Below, one piece after another: positions 1 through 7,383 of a DNA stretch of 10,086 bases (position 1 is the first letter of the stretch; the number at the start of each line of letters is the position of its first letter). Both the position numbers and the translations under genes were made by a program. This stretch comes from Desulfobacteraceae bacterium. GTDB taxonomy: Bacteria > Desulfobacterota > DSM-4660 > Desulfatiglandales > HGW-15. Below the pieces are notes generated by a model. It worked only from the letters and a program-made list of their open reading frames with translations, made no database searches and was not told the origin of the DNA. The DNA lies in the NCBI GenBank assembly GCA_003819975.1, contig RPPU01000109.1, positions 1-10,086 on the forward strand, given 5' to 3'.

Positions 1-950
1 CCATGGCCCCATTGTCACCGGGCAAGGATACGACCACCGGACATTGGGAAATGGCCGGGATCGTATTGAATCGGGCCTTTCACACTTTTCCGCCCGAATT
101 TCCTTCTTTTCCGGCGGAATTGGTTACGGCTTTTGAAGCGGCGATCGGGAAAAAAATTTTGGGCAACTGTTCGGCTTCCGGAACGGAAATCATTCGGGAG
201 CTGGCCGAAGAGCATATGCGGACCGGGTTTCCGATCTGCTACACCTCGGCCGATTCGGTCTTTCAAATCGCGGCGCATGAGGATATTATTCCGCCGGATC
301 TTCTGTATGCCATGTGCGCCATTGCCAGAAAATTATGCGATGCTTATCAAGTGGCGCGGATCATTGCGCGGCCGTTTGCGGGGAAGCCGGGGTATTTTGT
401 GCGCACGGAGCGGCGCAAGGATTTCAGCATTGCCTTGCCCGGGCCGAGCCTATTGGACCATTTGCAGACCCAGGGCATTAAAACCGTCGGGGTCGGTAAA
501 ATCGGGAATATTTTCAACGAGAGCGGTTTGACCGAAAATTACAGCGATAAGGGCAATGCGGCCTGTCTGGACCGGATCGACCGGCTGTTGCCGGCCGATT
601 CGGATCAGCCCGATTTCATATTCGCGAATCTGGTGGATACGGATATGCTTTACGGGCACCGCCGGGATGCGGCCGGGTATCTGCAGGCGGTTTCCGCGAT
701 CGACGATCAACTGGGTAAATGGTTGCCCGGGTTGAGTGAAAAGGACCTCCTGATCATCACGGCCGATCATGGCTGCGATCCTACTTATCGCGGAACCGAC
801 CACACCCGGGAATATGCGCCTCTCTTGAGTTTTAGTCCCGGCAAACCGGGCCAAAACCTGGGCATTCGCAAAAGCTTTGCGGATATTGCCCGAACCTTGA
901 CGGACTTTTTTCAGATTGCGCCCTTTTCGAGGGGAGTCGGGTTTTTTTAG
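1..950 (+). CDS. deoB: Phosphopentomutase, 3' part (5' end outside window)
   Basis: This enzyme interconverts (deoxy)ribose-1-phosphate and (deoxy)ribose-5-phosphate in the cytosol, linking nucleoside phosphorolysis to central metabolism. The visible 315 residues (numbered from the first in-frame Met at base 3) hold the alkaline-phosphatase-superfamily signatures of DeoB. SPGKDTTTGHWE (5-16) contains the phosphorylated Thr, here T10. The metal ligands fall in VDTDMLYGHRRD (D214, H219), TADHGCDPT (D255, H256) and GTDHTRE (H267). The active-site Thr is near residue 85 in characterised enzymes, so about 75 residues lie upstream of the window and the full length would be the usual ~390. The Met at base 3 is internal and not the start. 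The stop TAG is at 948-950. The gene precedes a nucleoside transporter and PNP, whose sugar-phosphate product it would use. All key residues visible here are intact. Confidence 0.96.
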   Translation, partial: MAPLSPGKDTTTGHWEMAGIVLNRAFHTFPPEFPSFPAELVTAFEAAIGKKILGNCSASGTEIIRELAEEHMRTGFPICYTSADSVFQIAAHEDIIPPDLLYAMCAIARKLCDAYQVARIIARPFAGKPGYFVRTERRKDFSIALPGPSLLDHLQTQGIKTVGVGKIGNIFNESGLTENYSDKGNAACLDRIDRLLPADSDQPDFIFANLVDTDMLYGHRRDAAGYLQAVSAIDDQLGKWLPGLSEKDLLIITADHGCDPTYRGTDHTREYAPLLSFSPGKPGQNLGIRKSFADIARTLTDFFQIAPFSRGVGFF

Positions 951-956
951 TGCATA

Positions 957-1050
957 TCGTGGTCGTTGTCGTAATCGTTATCGTATTCGATTCATTTTTT
1001 CGATATTTTGCAAAAATTCGATTACGATTACGACAACGATAGCGACCACG
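957..1050. repeat. Large imperfect palindrome built of TCGNNN units
   Basis: The left arm (957-992) is six consecutive TCGNNN hexamers. The right arm (1019-1048) is five CGANNN hexamers. The arms pair as 958-965 with 1043-1050 and 966-977 with 1025-1036, both perfect. A six-base bulge (1037-1042) separates these two helices, and a weaker extension pairs 978-987 with 1015-1024. It begins just after the deoB stop and could fold as a long RNA hairpin that ends or protects the deoB transcript. No proper U-tract follows, so a terminator role is only possible. It looks like an interspersed intergenic repeat. Confidence 0.75.
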
Positions 1051-1104
1051 TTTAAGAGATGATTGATGAAAAATGGTCGATAGGATCGAGATAAGCGTCA
1101 GGTG

Positions 1105-1133
1105 TTGAAGATTCCATAAAACAGGTATATGAT
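1105..1133 (+). promoter_or_regulatory. Sigma-70-like promoter for the transporter operon
   Basis: A TTGAAG box (1105-1110; 4/6 to TTGACA) is followed after exactly 17 bases by TATGAT (1128-1133; 5/6 to TATAAT). Transcription would start near 1140, leaving a leader of about 60 bases before the lipoprotein ATG at 1203. The position and spacing are good, but this is a match by eye only. Confidence 0.55.
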
Positions 1134-1149
1134 GGGCCGCTGTTTTATG
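1115..1149. promoter_or_regulatory. Perfect 10-bp inverted repeat over the -10 box (candidate operator)
   Basis: CATAAAACAG (1115-1124) and CTGTTTTATG (1140-1149) are exact reverse complements separated by 15 bases, so the half-site centres are 25 bases apart. The dyad brackets the putative -10 box (1128-1133) and the likely start point, which is where a repressor of a nucleoside-uptake operon would act. The same sequence could form an RNA hairpin only if transcription began further upstream. The regulator is unknown and not identifiable in the window. Confidence 0.55.
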
Positions 1150-1202
1150 TAAAATGAGTTAAAAGGTCCCAAAATATAACAATCAAAAGGAGGAAGTAAA
1201 AG

Positions 1203-2273
1203 ATGAAAAGAGCAGCTTTGATTTTACTCGTTTTATTGATCGGGTTTGGTTTAATGGCTTCGGGTTGTCAGAAAAAGACCGAAGAACCCCCTAAAGCCGC
1301 AGAAACCCCGGCTCCGGCAGCGCAACCGGCTCCGGCTCCGGAAATGAAAATCGCCATGGTATCGGATGTGGGCGGCGTCAATGACCAGTCTTTTAACCAA
1401 TCGGCCTGGGAAGGGTTGCAAAGAGCCCAAACCGAACTCGGCATCAAGGTATCCTACCAGGAATCCAACAATAATTCCGATTACAAACCCAATTTGGAAA
1501 CTTTGCGGGATGCCGGCAACGTGCTGATTTGGTCGATCGGTTTTATGATGGGTGATGCCACCCTGGAAGCGGCCAAAGCCAATCCCAACCAAAAATATGC
1601 CATTATCGTCATGGCTTACGGCGATCAAACCCCGCCCAATCTGATCGGGGTGGTTTTTAAAGCCGAGCAGCCCTCTTTCCTGGTTGGTTATATAGCCGGC
1701 AAAATGACCAAAACCAATAAAGTCGGCTTTGTGGGCGGTATCAAGGGCTTTATTATCGATGCTTTTGATTATGGTTTCCATGCCGGCGTCAAAACCGCGA
1801 ATCCCAAGGCAGTGGTCTTGCGTCAATACGCCGAATCCTTTACCGATGCGGCCAAAGGCAAGAGCATTACCAGTCAGATGTATCAGAAGGGGGCGGATAT
1901 TGTTTTTCACGCTTCCGGCGGGGTGGGTGACGGCGTGATCGAAGCGGCCAAAGAGAAGAAAAAATGGGTGATCGGCGTGGACAAGGACCAGAATTTTATG
2001 GCGCCGGATAATGTCATTACTTCGGCGGTCAAACGCGTGGACAATGCGATTTTTAATGTGGCCAAAGACCTCAAAGAGGGCAAATGGGCCGGCGGGTCCA
2101 CCATCAGCTACGGTTTGGGCGAAGGCGGGGTCGATATCGCGGCTTCCTCGAACAAACATGTGCCCGAGGACGTTTTGAAAGAAGTGGAAGCCCTGAAACA
2201 GAAGATCATTGCCGGCGAAATCGTAGTTCCCTTTAACGAGGAAACCTATAAAAAATTCACCGTGCCGAAATAA
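1203..2273 (+). CDS. BMP-family ABC transporter substrate-binding lipoprotein (nucleoside-binding)
   Basis: This is the extracytoplasmic receptor that binds the solute and delivers it to the ATPase and permeases encoded downstream. The 356-residue protein has a lipoprotein signal: KR at 2-3, a hydrophobic core (5-19), and a lipobox ASGC with C22 as the lipidation site. An Ala/Pro-rich linker (about 23-47) follows. The BMP/PnrA fold then shows SDVGGVNDQSFNQ (54-66), FVGGIKGF (176-183), FHASGGVGDG (235-244) and WVIGVDKDQ (255-263). The family includes Treponema PnrA, a purine nucleoside receptor, and the adjacent PNP and deoB genes support a nucleoside ligand. The lipobox has Ala at -3 where Leu is usual, which is tolerated. 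Residue +2 is Gln, not Asp. The strong ribosome site AAAGGAGG (1188-1195) fixes the ATG. The exact ligand cannot be read from the sequence. Confidence 0.93.
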   Translation: MKRAALILLVLLIGFGLMASGCQKKTEEPPKAAETPAPAAQPAPAPEMKIAMVSDVGGVNDQSFNQSAWEGLQRAQTELGIKVSYQESNNNSDYKPNLETLRDAGNVLIWSIGFMMGDATLEAAKANPNQKYAIIVMAYGDQTPPNLIGVVFKAEQPSFLVGYIAGKMTKTNKVGFVGGIKGFIIDAFDYGFHAGVKTANPKAVVLRQYAESFTDAAKGKSITSQMYQKGADIVFHASGGVGDGVIEAAKEKKKWVIGVDKDQNFMAPDNVITSAVKRVDNAIFNVAKDLKEGKWAGGSTISYGLGEGGVDIAASSNKHVPEDVLKEVEALKQKIIAGEIVVPFNEETYKKFTVPK

Positions 2274-2282
2274 GGACGATAC

Positions 2283-2320
2283 TGAGCGGTTACTGAAGAT
2301 ATGCAATAAGCAACCGCTCA
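2283..2320 (+). promoter_or_regulatory. Stem-loop just after the lipoprotein gene
   Basis: TGAGCGGTT (2283-2291) pairs perfectly with AACCGCTCA (2312-2320) across a 20-base loop, starting ten bases after the stop codon. No run of T follows, so it is not a classic intrinsic terminator. A 3' stem-loop after a binding-protein gene commonly protects the upstream message or partly terminates it, giving more receptor than transporter. That role is inferred. Confidence 0.5.
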
Positions 2321-2420
2321 GATTCACCGTTCAAGGGTATAAAGATTGAACCATTGGACATCGCTCGGACGTTTCGGGGCAAAAAAGAGTTGGAAAAAAT
2401 AAACCCGGTTCGACCAGTCT

Positions 2421-2497
2421 TTTACCTCGAATACGCTAAGACGCAAAGATTTATAGAATTTGGTTTTAGCTTTGTGCCTTAGCGTCTTGGTGGTAAA
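2421..2497. repeat. Inverted repeat of the CTAAGAC/CAAAG family, copy 1
   Basis: The arms 2421-2448 and 2470-2497 pair. The outer TTTACC/GGTAAA match is perfect. The inner ACGCTAAGACGCAAAG (2433-2448) matches the complement of 2470-2485 at 14 of 16 bases. The 21-base loop is AT-rich. A related element lies at 9757-9827. It fills much of the 286-base gap between the lipoprotein and ATPase genes. The rest of that gap (about 2321-2420 and 2498-2545) shows no gene or clear signal. Confidence 0.75.
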
Positions 2498-2559
2498 AAA
2501 AACGATCCTTTTAAGTAAAATTTTATTTTTAAGATTTTGCCGAACAGGGAGTCTGCGCA

Positions 2560-4116
2560 TTGCCGGAAATCGATTTCAGCCGCACCGTCGTCGACATGCA
2601 GAAGATCACCAAGAAATTCGGTGAGGTTCTGGCCAATGACGCCATCGACTTAACGGTCCATAAAGGCGAAGTGCACGCCCTGCTGGGCGAAAACGGCGCC
2701 GGTAAAAGCACTTTGATGAATATCCTTTACGGCATCTACCGGCCCACGAGCGGCGCCATTTTCATCAACACCAAACCGGTGCAGATCCCGGATCCCAATG
2801 CGGCCATTGCCCGGGGCATCGGCATGGTCCATCAGCACTTCATGTTGATCAAGCCTTTCAGCGTGGCCGAGAACATCATGCTCGGTCGTGAAGTCGTTAA
2901 AAAATGGGGCTTTCTGGACCGGAAAAAGGCTTTCCGGGCCGTCGAAGCACTTTCGGAAAAATACGGGTTAAAGGTCAATCCGCGGGCGAAAATACAGGAT
3001 ATCAGCGTGGGCATGGGCCAACGGGTCGAAATTCTCAAAGTGCTTTATCGCGGCGCGGATATTCTGATTTTAGACGAGCCCACGGCTGTTTTAACTCCCC
3101 AGGAAATACAGGACTTGACCCGGATCATCCGCAATCTGACCGCTGAAGGTAAAACGGTTATTTTAATCACCCACAAGCTGGGAGAAATCAAGCTGGTCGC
3201 CGATTACTGCACCATTATCCGCCGCGGTAAGCGCATCGATACCGTGAAGGTCGCGGATGTGTCGGAGCAGGAGTTGGCCGCCATGATGGTGGGACGGCCG
3301 GTCCGTTTTCAAGTGCAGAAAAAAGCCCAACCCAAGGGCGACATCATCTTAAGTATTGAAAACCTGCAAGTCAAAGACAACCGCGGTTTGCCGGCCCTGC
3401 GCGGTTTAGACCTTGAAATGCGGGCCGGTGAAATTATGGGGATTGCCGGCGTGGACGGCAACGGGCAAAGCGAGCTGATCGAAGCACTGACCGGATTGCG
3501 CAAGGTGGAATCGGGACGCATCCTGCTCAAGGGCCGGGACGTCACGCACCTGTCACCCAAAAAAATAATCCATCAGGGGCTCGGCACCATCCCCGAAGAC
3601 CGCCAGAAAAGGGGTTTTGTGGGAGAGTTCACCGTAGCCGAGAACATGATCATTGAAAAACACGATCAACCGCCTTTTTCCCGGAGGGGGATCTGCGACT
3701 TTAACGCGATCCGTCAATTTGCCAAAGAGGTGATCCGGCAGTTCGATATCCGCCCGACCGATGAAAATTACAAAGCGCGGGAGTTGTCGGGCGGCAATCA
3801 GCAAAAGATGATCATCGCGCGGGAGATCACCAACAATCCGGGATTGCTCATTGCCGCGCAACCGACCCGGGGCTTGGATGTGGGCGCCATTGAATATGTC
3901 CATAAGGCTTTGGTGGCCCAGCGTGAAAACGGCAAGGGCGTGTTGCTGATCTCCCTGGATTTGGATGAAATCATGAATTTAGCGGATCGGATCGCCGTCA
4001 TTTTTGAAGGCCGGATCACGGCGATCCTGGAAGCCGCCCAAGCGGATAAAAACATAATCGGTCTGATGATGGCGGGATATGACCCTCAAAAACAAGCTGA
4101 GCCGGCAGTGGCATAA
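2560..4116 (+). CDS. BMP-family nucleoside ABC transporter, double ATPase subunit
   Basis: This cytosolic subunit powers import by the two permeases encoded next. It has 518 residues with two fused ABC domains of the RbsA/XylG/YufO type. Domain 1 has Walker A GENGAGKST (43-51), a degenerate signature ISVGMGQR (148-155), Walker B ILILDEPT (168-175; D172, E173) and switch H205. Domain 2 has GVDGNGQSE (297-305) lacking the Walker A Lys, signature LSGGNQQK (409-416), AAQPTRGLD in place of a normal Walker B with Glu, and no switch His. This asymmetry is normal for the family and not decay. The start is TTG at 2560, supported by AGGGAG at 2546-2551. The next in-frame ATG (2596) would trim the N-terminal strand close to the family core. 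The 3' end overlaps the first permease by 38 bases, so the two are translated together. The family includes guanosine and other nucleoside importers. Confidence 0.93.
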   Translation: MPEIDFSRTVVDMQKITKKFGEVLANDAIDLTVHKGEVHALLGENGAGKSTLMNILYGIYRPTSGAIFINTKPVQIPDPNAAIARGIGMVHQHFMLIKPFSVAENIMLGREVVKKWGFLDRKKAFRAVEALSEKYGLKVNPRAKIQDISVGMGQRVEILKVLYRGADILILDEPTAVLTPQEIQDLTRIIRNLTAEGKTVILITHKLGEIKLVADYCTIIRRGKRIDTVKVADVSEQELAAMMVGRPVRFQVQKKAQPKGDIILSIENLQVKDNRGLPALRGLDLEMRAGEIMGIAGVDGNGQSELIEALTGLRKVESGRILLKGRDVTHLSPKKIIHQGLGTIPEDRQKRGFVGEFTVAENMIIEKHDQPPFSRRGICDFNAIRQFAKEVIRQFDIRPTDENYKARELSGGNQQKMIIAREITNNPGLLIAAQPTRGLDVGAIEYVHKALVAQRENGKGVLLISLDLDEIMNLADRIAVIFEGRITAILEAAQADKNIIGLMMAGYDPQKQAEPAVA

Positions 4117-5233
4117 CAAGAAGCATTTTCTTGATCATACTATTTTCTTTACCATGGTCTCTATTTTTTTGGGCTTGGTCATCGGCGCCATTGTGCTGGC
4201 GGTGGTGGGCTTTAACCCCTTCGAAGCCTATTGGATCATTATCAAAGGCGTTTTTTCCAGACCCAAATATATCGTTTACACCATCATCAAAGCCGTGCCG
4301 ATCATCGTCACGGGTTATTCGGTGGCCTTTGCTTTTCGAACCGGGTTGTTCAATATCGGCGCCGAAGGCCAGTTTCTGATCGGGTCCATCACGGCCGCTT
4401 TGGCGGGTTATTTCCTGCACTTGCCGATTGTGATCCATGCTTTGACGGTCTTCTTGTTGGCCGTGATGGCGGCGGCGCTCTGGGGCGGCCTGGCCGGTTA
4501 TCTGAAGGCCCGTTTCGGCGTACATGAAGTCATCTCGACCATCATGTTGAACTGGATTGCTTTATACCTGAACAATTATCTGGTCATGCTGCCGTCGGTG
4601 AAACGCCCGCATGCCGAGGCCAGCTGGAATATCCTGGATACGGCCCGTATCGATCTTTTCGGAGCCTGGAAAGTATCCGAAGCCGGCATGGCCTGGCGCT
4701 TGGAGCACCCGTTTTTTCACGATATTTTACAGCCGGAAATCAACCTGGGTATTTTTGTGGCCGGATTGCTCGGTATTTTAACGGCCTTTGTGCTTAACAA
4801 GACCACTTTGGGTTATGAACTGCGGGCCGTGGGATTCAATAAAGACGCGGCCGAGCAGGGCGGCATCAATGTCAAGAAGAACTTCGTGGTCGCCATGGCC
4901 ATTGCCGGAGGCCTGGCCGGAGCGGCCGGCGCCCTGAACGTGTTGGGCGTGGCGCGCGAGTCCGTGAATCTGGCCAACATGGAAGGCTACGGCTTTGACG
5001 GCATCACGGTCGCCCTGATCGGCAGCAACACATCCATCGGTTGTTTTTTTTCCGGCTTATTCTTCGGCGCCTTGAAATACAGCGGCGCCAAACTGCAAAG
5101 CACTTTGGGCGCGCCCAAGGAGATCATCAGCATCGTCATGGGGACGATCCTGTTCTTTGTCGCCATGCCGAAATTGATTCAACTGCTGCGGTCCATGCGC
5201 AGCCAAAAAAAGAAAGAGACGACCGGAGTTTAG
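4079..5233 (+). CDS. Nucleoside ABC transporter permease 1 (BPD_transp_2 family, YufP-like)
   Basis: This inner-membrane subunit forms half of the translocation path for the nucleoside importer. It has 384 residues, the usual size for the larger BMP-type permease. A short basic N-terminus (1-20) precedes the first membrane span (about 23-43). Family motifs are GFNPFEAYW (44-52), FRTGLFNIGAEGQFLIG (86-102), GVHEVISTIMLNW (147-159), GYELRAVGFNKDAAEQGGI (245-263) and EGYGFDGITVALIG (302-315). Other hydrophobic spans lie at about 64-83, 97-113, 118-140, 151-170, 221-239, 267-290, 310-332 and 348-369. The basic tail ends in RSQKKKETTGV. The ATG at 4079 overlaps the ATPase gene by 38 bases. GGGA lies only one base upstream of this ATG, so translational coupling is likely. 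No better start exists before the first span. Confidence 0.92.
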   Translation: MTLKNKLSRQWHNKKHFLDHTIFFTMVSIFLGLVIGAIVLAVVGFNPFEAYWIIIKGVFSRPKYIVYTIIKAVPIIVTGYSVAFAFRTGLFNIGAEGQFLIGSITAALAGYFLHLPIVIHALTVFLLAVMAAALWGGLAGYLKARFGVHEVISTIMLNWIALYLNNYLVMLPSVKRPHAEASWNILDTARIDLFGAWKVSEAGMAWRLEHPFFHDILQPEINLGIFVAGLLGILTAFVLNKTTLGYELRAVGFNKDAAEQGGINVKKNFVVAMAIAGGLAGAAGALNVLGVARESVNLANMEGYGFDGITVALIGSNTSIGCFFSGLFFGALKYSGAKLQSTLGAPKEIISIVMGTILFFVAMPKLIQLLRSMRSQKKKETTGV

Positions 5234-5305
5234 TGTCTTACAAGTTAAATTGCGCTCAGAAATTTTTTTTAGACGCCAATCGCGAGTTTATGCAAAGGAA
5301 AGCAC

Positions 5306-6235
5306 ATGCTGAGTGATATCGGATTCATCCTGGGGACGACTCTGATGTATGCCACGCCGCTGATCTATGCGGCGGTGGGCGCGGCCATATCGGAGAATTC
5401 CGGCGTGGTCAATATCGGGCTGGAAGGCATGATGTACATGGGTGCGTTCGTCGGCGCAACGCTGGGGCATTTTACCGGCAATCCCTGGATCGGTTTTATG
5501 GCCGCCGGTCTGGCCGGGGGGCTGCTGGCCTATCTCCACGGGATTGCTTGTGTTTCTTTCAAGGCCGATCATGTGGTTTCGGGCATTGCCATTAATTTTA
5601 TCGGCTTGGGTCTGGCCCTGTTTTTATGCCGTATTTTCTTTAATGGCGCCACTATGACCATCCCCCTGAATTTGGCCAAGAAAATTCCGCGTCCGCTGAA
5701 CGGGCTGTTCCCGGCCAATTCGTTTTTAGACTCGGTGTTCAATCAGTACGCGACCGTTTATTTGGCTTTCATCATCGTCTTTGGCGCTTGGGTGCTGCTT
5801 TACAAAACCCGTATCGGTTTAAGGATCCGGGCGGTGGGAGAACATCCCAAAGCCGCGGACACCATGGGTATTAATGTCTATTTTGTGCGCTATCTGGCGG
5901 TTGTGCTCTCGGGCGTTCTGGCCGGTTTCGGCGGCGCAGCCATGAGTATTGCCGTGGTGTCGCGCTTCAACCCGACTCTGATCTCGGGTCACGGGTTTAT
6001 CGCCTTGGCCGCCATGATCTTCGGTAAGTGGACGCCGCAAGGAGCCCTGTTGGCTTGTTTGCTTTTCGGTTCGGCCAAAGGTTTTGAGATTTTTCTCGGC
6101 GCATCTAAGATCGGTATTTCCTCGCAGATCCTGGCCTTGCTGCCCTATATTATAACCATTATCGCTTTAATCGGTTTTGTGGGTAAAGCCGTGGCTCCGG
6201 CGGCCGACGGGGTGCCGTATGAGAAGGAGCAGTAG
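5306..6235 (+). CDS. Nucleoside ABC transporter permease 2 (BPD_transp_2 family, YufQ-like)
   Basis: This is the second, shorter inner-membrane subunit of the importer, at 309 residues. Family motifs are ATPLIYAAVGAAISENSGVVNIGLEG (16-41), FKADHVVSGIAINF (85-98), GLRIRAVGEHPKAADTMGI (171-189), GFGGAAMSIA (207-216) and GFIALAAMIFGKWTPQGAL (230-248). The hydrophobic spans are consistent with about eight membrane helices. The start ATG at 5306 has AAAGGAAA at 5294-5301. It follows permease 1 after 72 bases that hold no other gene or signal, and it lies on the same strand, so the two are almost certainly co-transcribed. With the lipoprotein, ATPase and permease 1 it completes a four-part importer. 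Substrate choice cannot be read from the permeases themselves. Confidence 0.93.
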   Translation: MLSDIGFILGTTLMYATPLIYAAVGAAISENSGVVNIGLEGMMYMGAFVGATLGHFTGNPWIGFMAAGLAGGLLAYLHGIACVSFKADHVVSGIAINFIGLGLALFLCRIFFNGATMTIPLNLAKKIPRPLNGLFPANSFLDSVFNQYATVYLAFIIVFGAWVLLYKTRIGLRIRAVGEHPKAADTMGINVYFVRYLAVVLSGVLAGFGGAAMSIAVVSRFNPTLISGHGFIALAAMIFGKWTPQGALLACLLFGSAKGFEIFLGASKIGISSQILALLPYIITIIALIGFVGKAVAPAADGVPYEKEQ

Positions 6236-6285
6236 GTATTTATAGACAACCGGTCGATGAATTTTAGTTGATAATGCTCGTGGTT

Positions 6286-6313
6286 GTAGGGGCGACCGGC
6301 CGGTCGCCCTTAC
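6286..6313. repeat. GTAG-footed REP-like palindrome 1
   Basis: GTAGGGGCGACCGG (6286-6299) is followed directly, with no spacer, by its near-exact reverse complement CCGGTCGCCCTTAC (6300-6313; 13 of 14 pairs). It sits between the second permease and the PNP gene. It shares the GTAG foot and GGGGC stem with the palindrome at 8026-8054. A GTAG foot is typical of REP elements mobilised by REP-associated tyrosine transposases. Confidence 0.75.
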
Positions 6314-6384
6314 CTGGATGATGGACTAACGGCCCTATTTGTAAAATAACTTTGTTCGTTTACGGGACCTTCAGGAGTCGCGAC

Positions 6385-7206
6385 ATGGAAGAAATAGCAA
6401 AAATCGAGGAAGCTGTCGCCTATTTAAAGCCCCGGATCGGGGAAACACCCGAGATCGCCATCATTCTGGGTTCCGGTCTCGGGACCCTGGCCGAAGAAGT
6501 AGAGAATGCCGTGCGCATTCCTTACGCGCACATTCCCCATTTTGCGGTTTCCTCGGCGCCGGGCCATGAGGGCAATCTGGTAATCGGGACTCTGGGTGGA
6601 AAAAAAGTCTGTGTGCTGCAGGGCCGTTTTCATTATTATGAAGGTCATGACATCAGCCGGGTGGTGTTTCCGGTGCGGGTGTTGCGACTGCTCGGCATTC
6701 GGAATCTGCTGGTGACCAATGCCGCCGGCGGAGTCAACCGGCATTACAATGCCGGCGACCTGATGCTGATCAAGGACCATATTTCTTTTTTCAGCGAAAA
6801 TCCCCTGCGGGGGCCGAATATCGACGCGCTGGGCCCGCGCTTTAACGATATGACCGCGGCTTATCCGGAAGATTTGCGTCAAATGGCCAAGGCCGCGGCC
6901 GCGCGGATCGGCCTGGCCCTGCAGGAGGGAATCTATGTTTACGCCAAAGGCCCGAGTTTCGAGACTCCGGCCGAAATCCGCATGGTCGGCTTGTTGGGCG
7001 CCGACGCGGTCGGCATGTCCACGGTGCCCGAAGTGATCACGGCTCATCATGACGGCATGCGGGTGCTCGGCATCTCCTGCATCAGCAACAAGGCGGCCGG
7101 TATTTCCGATCAGCCCCTGAGCCAGGAAGAGGTCATGGAAACCGGAGCCCGGGTGCGGGACCGGTTCGTGGGGTTGCTTAAGGAAATTGTGAAGAATTGG
7201 AGATGA
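6385..7206 (+). CDS. punA: Purine nucleoside phosphorylase, trimeric inosine/guanosine type
   Basis: This cytosolic enzyme cleaves purine (deoxy)nucleosides with phosphate to free base plus (deoxy)ribose-1-phosphate, the substrate of DeoB. The 273-residue length fits the trimeric PNP/MTAP family. Phosphate-site residues are S30 in ILGSGLG (27-33), H61 in PGHEG (59-63), and R81 and H83 in GRFHYYEGH (80-88). Base and sugar contacts are E193 in GPSFETPAE (189-197), M211-S212 in VGMSTVPEV, and N235 in ISNKAAG. By alignment to mammalian PNP, Asn at this site and Ser after Met favour 6-oxopurine nucleosides over methylthioadenosine, where Asp and Thr are expected. The ATG at 6385 is chosen because AGGAG (6373-6377) sits seven bases upstream. 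An in-frame TTG at 6352 would add 11 unconserved residues. It is the last gene on this strand in the transporter run. Confidence 0.94.
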   Translation: MEEIAKIEEAVAYLKPRIGETPEIAIILGSGLGTLAEEVENAVRIPYAHIPHFAVSSAPGHEGNLVIGTLGGKKVCVLQGRFHYYEGHDISRVVFPVRVLRLLGIRNLLVTNAAGGVNRHYNAGDLMLIKDHISFFSENPLRGPNIDALGPRFNDMTAAYPEDLRQMAKAAAARIGLALQEGIYVYAKGPSFETPAEIRMVGLLGADAVGMSTVPEVITAHHDGMRVLGISCISNKAAGISDQPLSQEEVMETGARVRDRFVGLLKEIVKNWR

Positions 7207-7217
7207 GGGGGAGAAGG

Positions 7218-7266
7218 GTTCAAGGGGTCCGTAGAGACGATTTTATGTCTCTACGTTCGAGGGTCC
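7218..7266. repeat. GTAG-footed palindrome 2 flanked by near-identical direct repeats
   Basis: CGTAGAGAC (7230-7238) and GTCTCTACG (7247-7255) form a perfect 9-bp stem around an 8-base loop. It is flanked by GTTCAAGGGGTCC (7218-7230) and GTTCGAGGGTCC (7255-7266), which differ by one substitution and one gap. The arrangement resembles a short palindromic element between duplicated target sequence. It lies between the convergent PNP and cytidine deaminase genes. No U-tract is present, so I do not call it a terminator. Confidence 0.6.
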
Positions 7267-7383
7267 AAGGGTGCAAATCCGGCCGCGCAACGGCATGGGC
7301 AGAGAAGTGCCAGCTTATATACCTACCTATCGTCCGGAGTCTGCTCAAAGACAGGGCTGATTTGGTCTGAAACGGGAAAAAGC

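Noticed and set aside
450..854. Minus-strand open frame inside deoB
   Set aside because: It lies wholly antisense to conserved DeoB motifs and shows no recognisable domain of its own.
1080..1200. Purine-type riboswitch before the transporter operon
   Set aside because: I looked for the conserved three-way junction and loop sequences and did not find them. The leader is about 60 bases from the proposed start, and the symmetry here fits a DNA dyad better.
2283..2320. Intrinsic terminator after the lipoprotein gene
   Set aside because: The stem is good but the loop is long (20 bases) and no T-run follows, so it is reported only as a stem-loop.
1251..2327. Long open frame on the minus strand opposite the lipoprotein gene
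   Set aside because: It mirrors the codon pattern of the plus-strand gene, is rich in His/Phe/Arg without recognisable motifs, and lacks a convincing ribosome site. The plus-strand frame has clear family motifs.
3448..4020. Missing Walker A Lys, catalytic Glu and switch His in the second ATPase domain
   Set aside because: This degenerate second domain is normal for the RbsA/XylG/YufO-type double ATPases, so it is not a sign of a pseudogene.
6352..6384. TTG start giving an 11-residue longer PNP
   Set aside because: The AGGAG at 6373-6377 is correctly spaced for ATG 6385, and the extra residues have no counterpart in the family.
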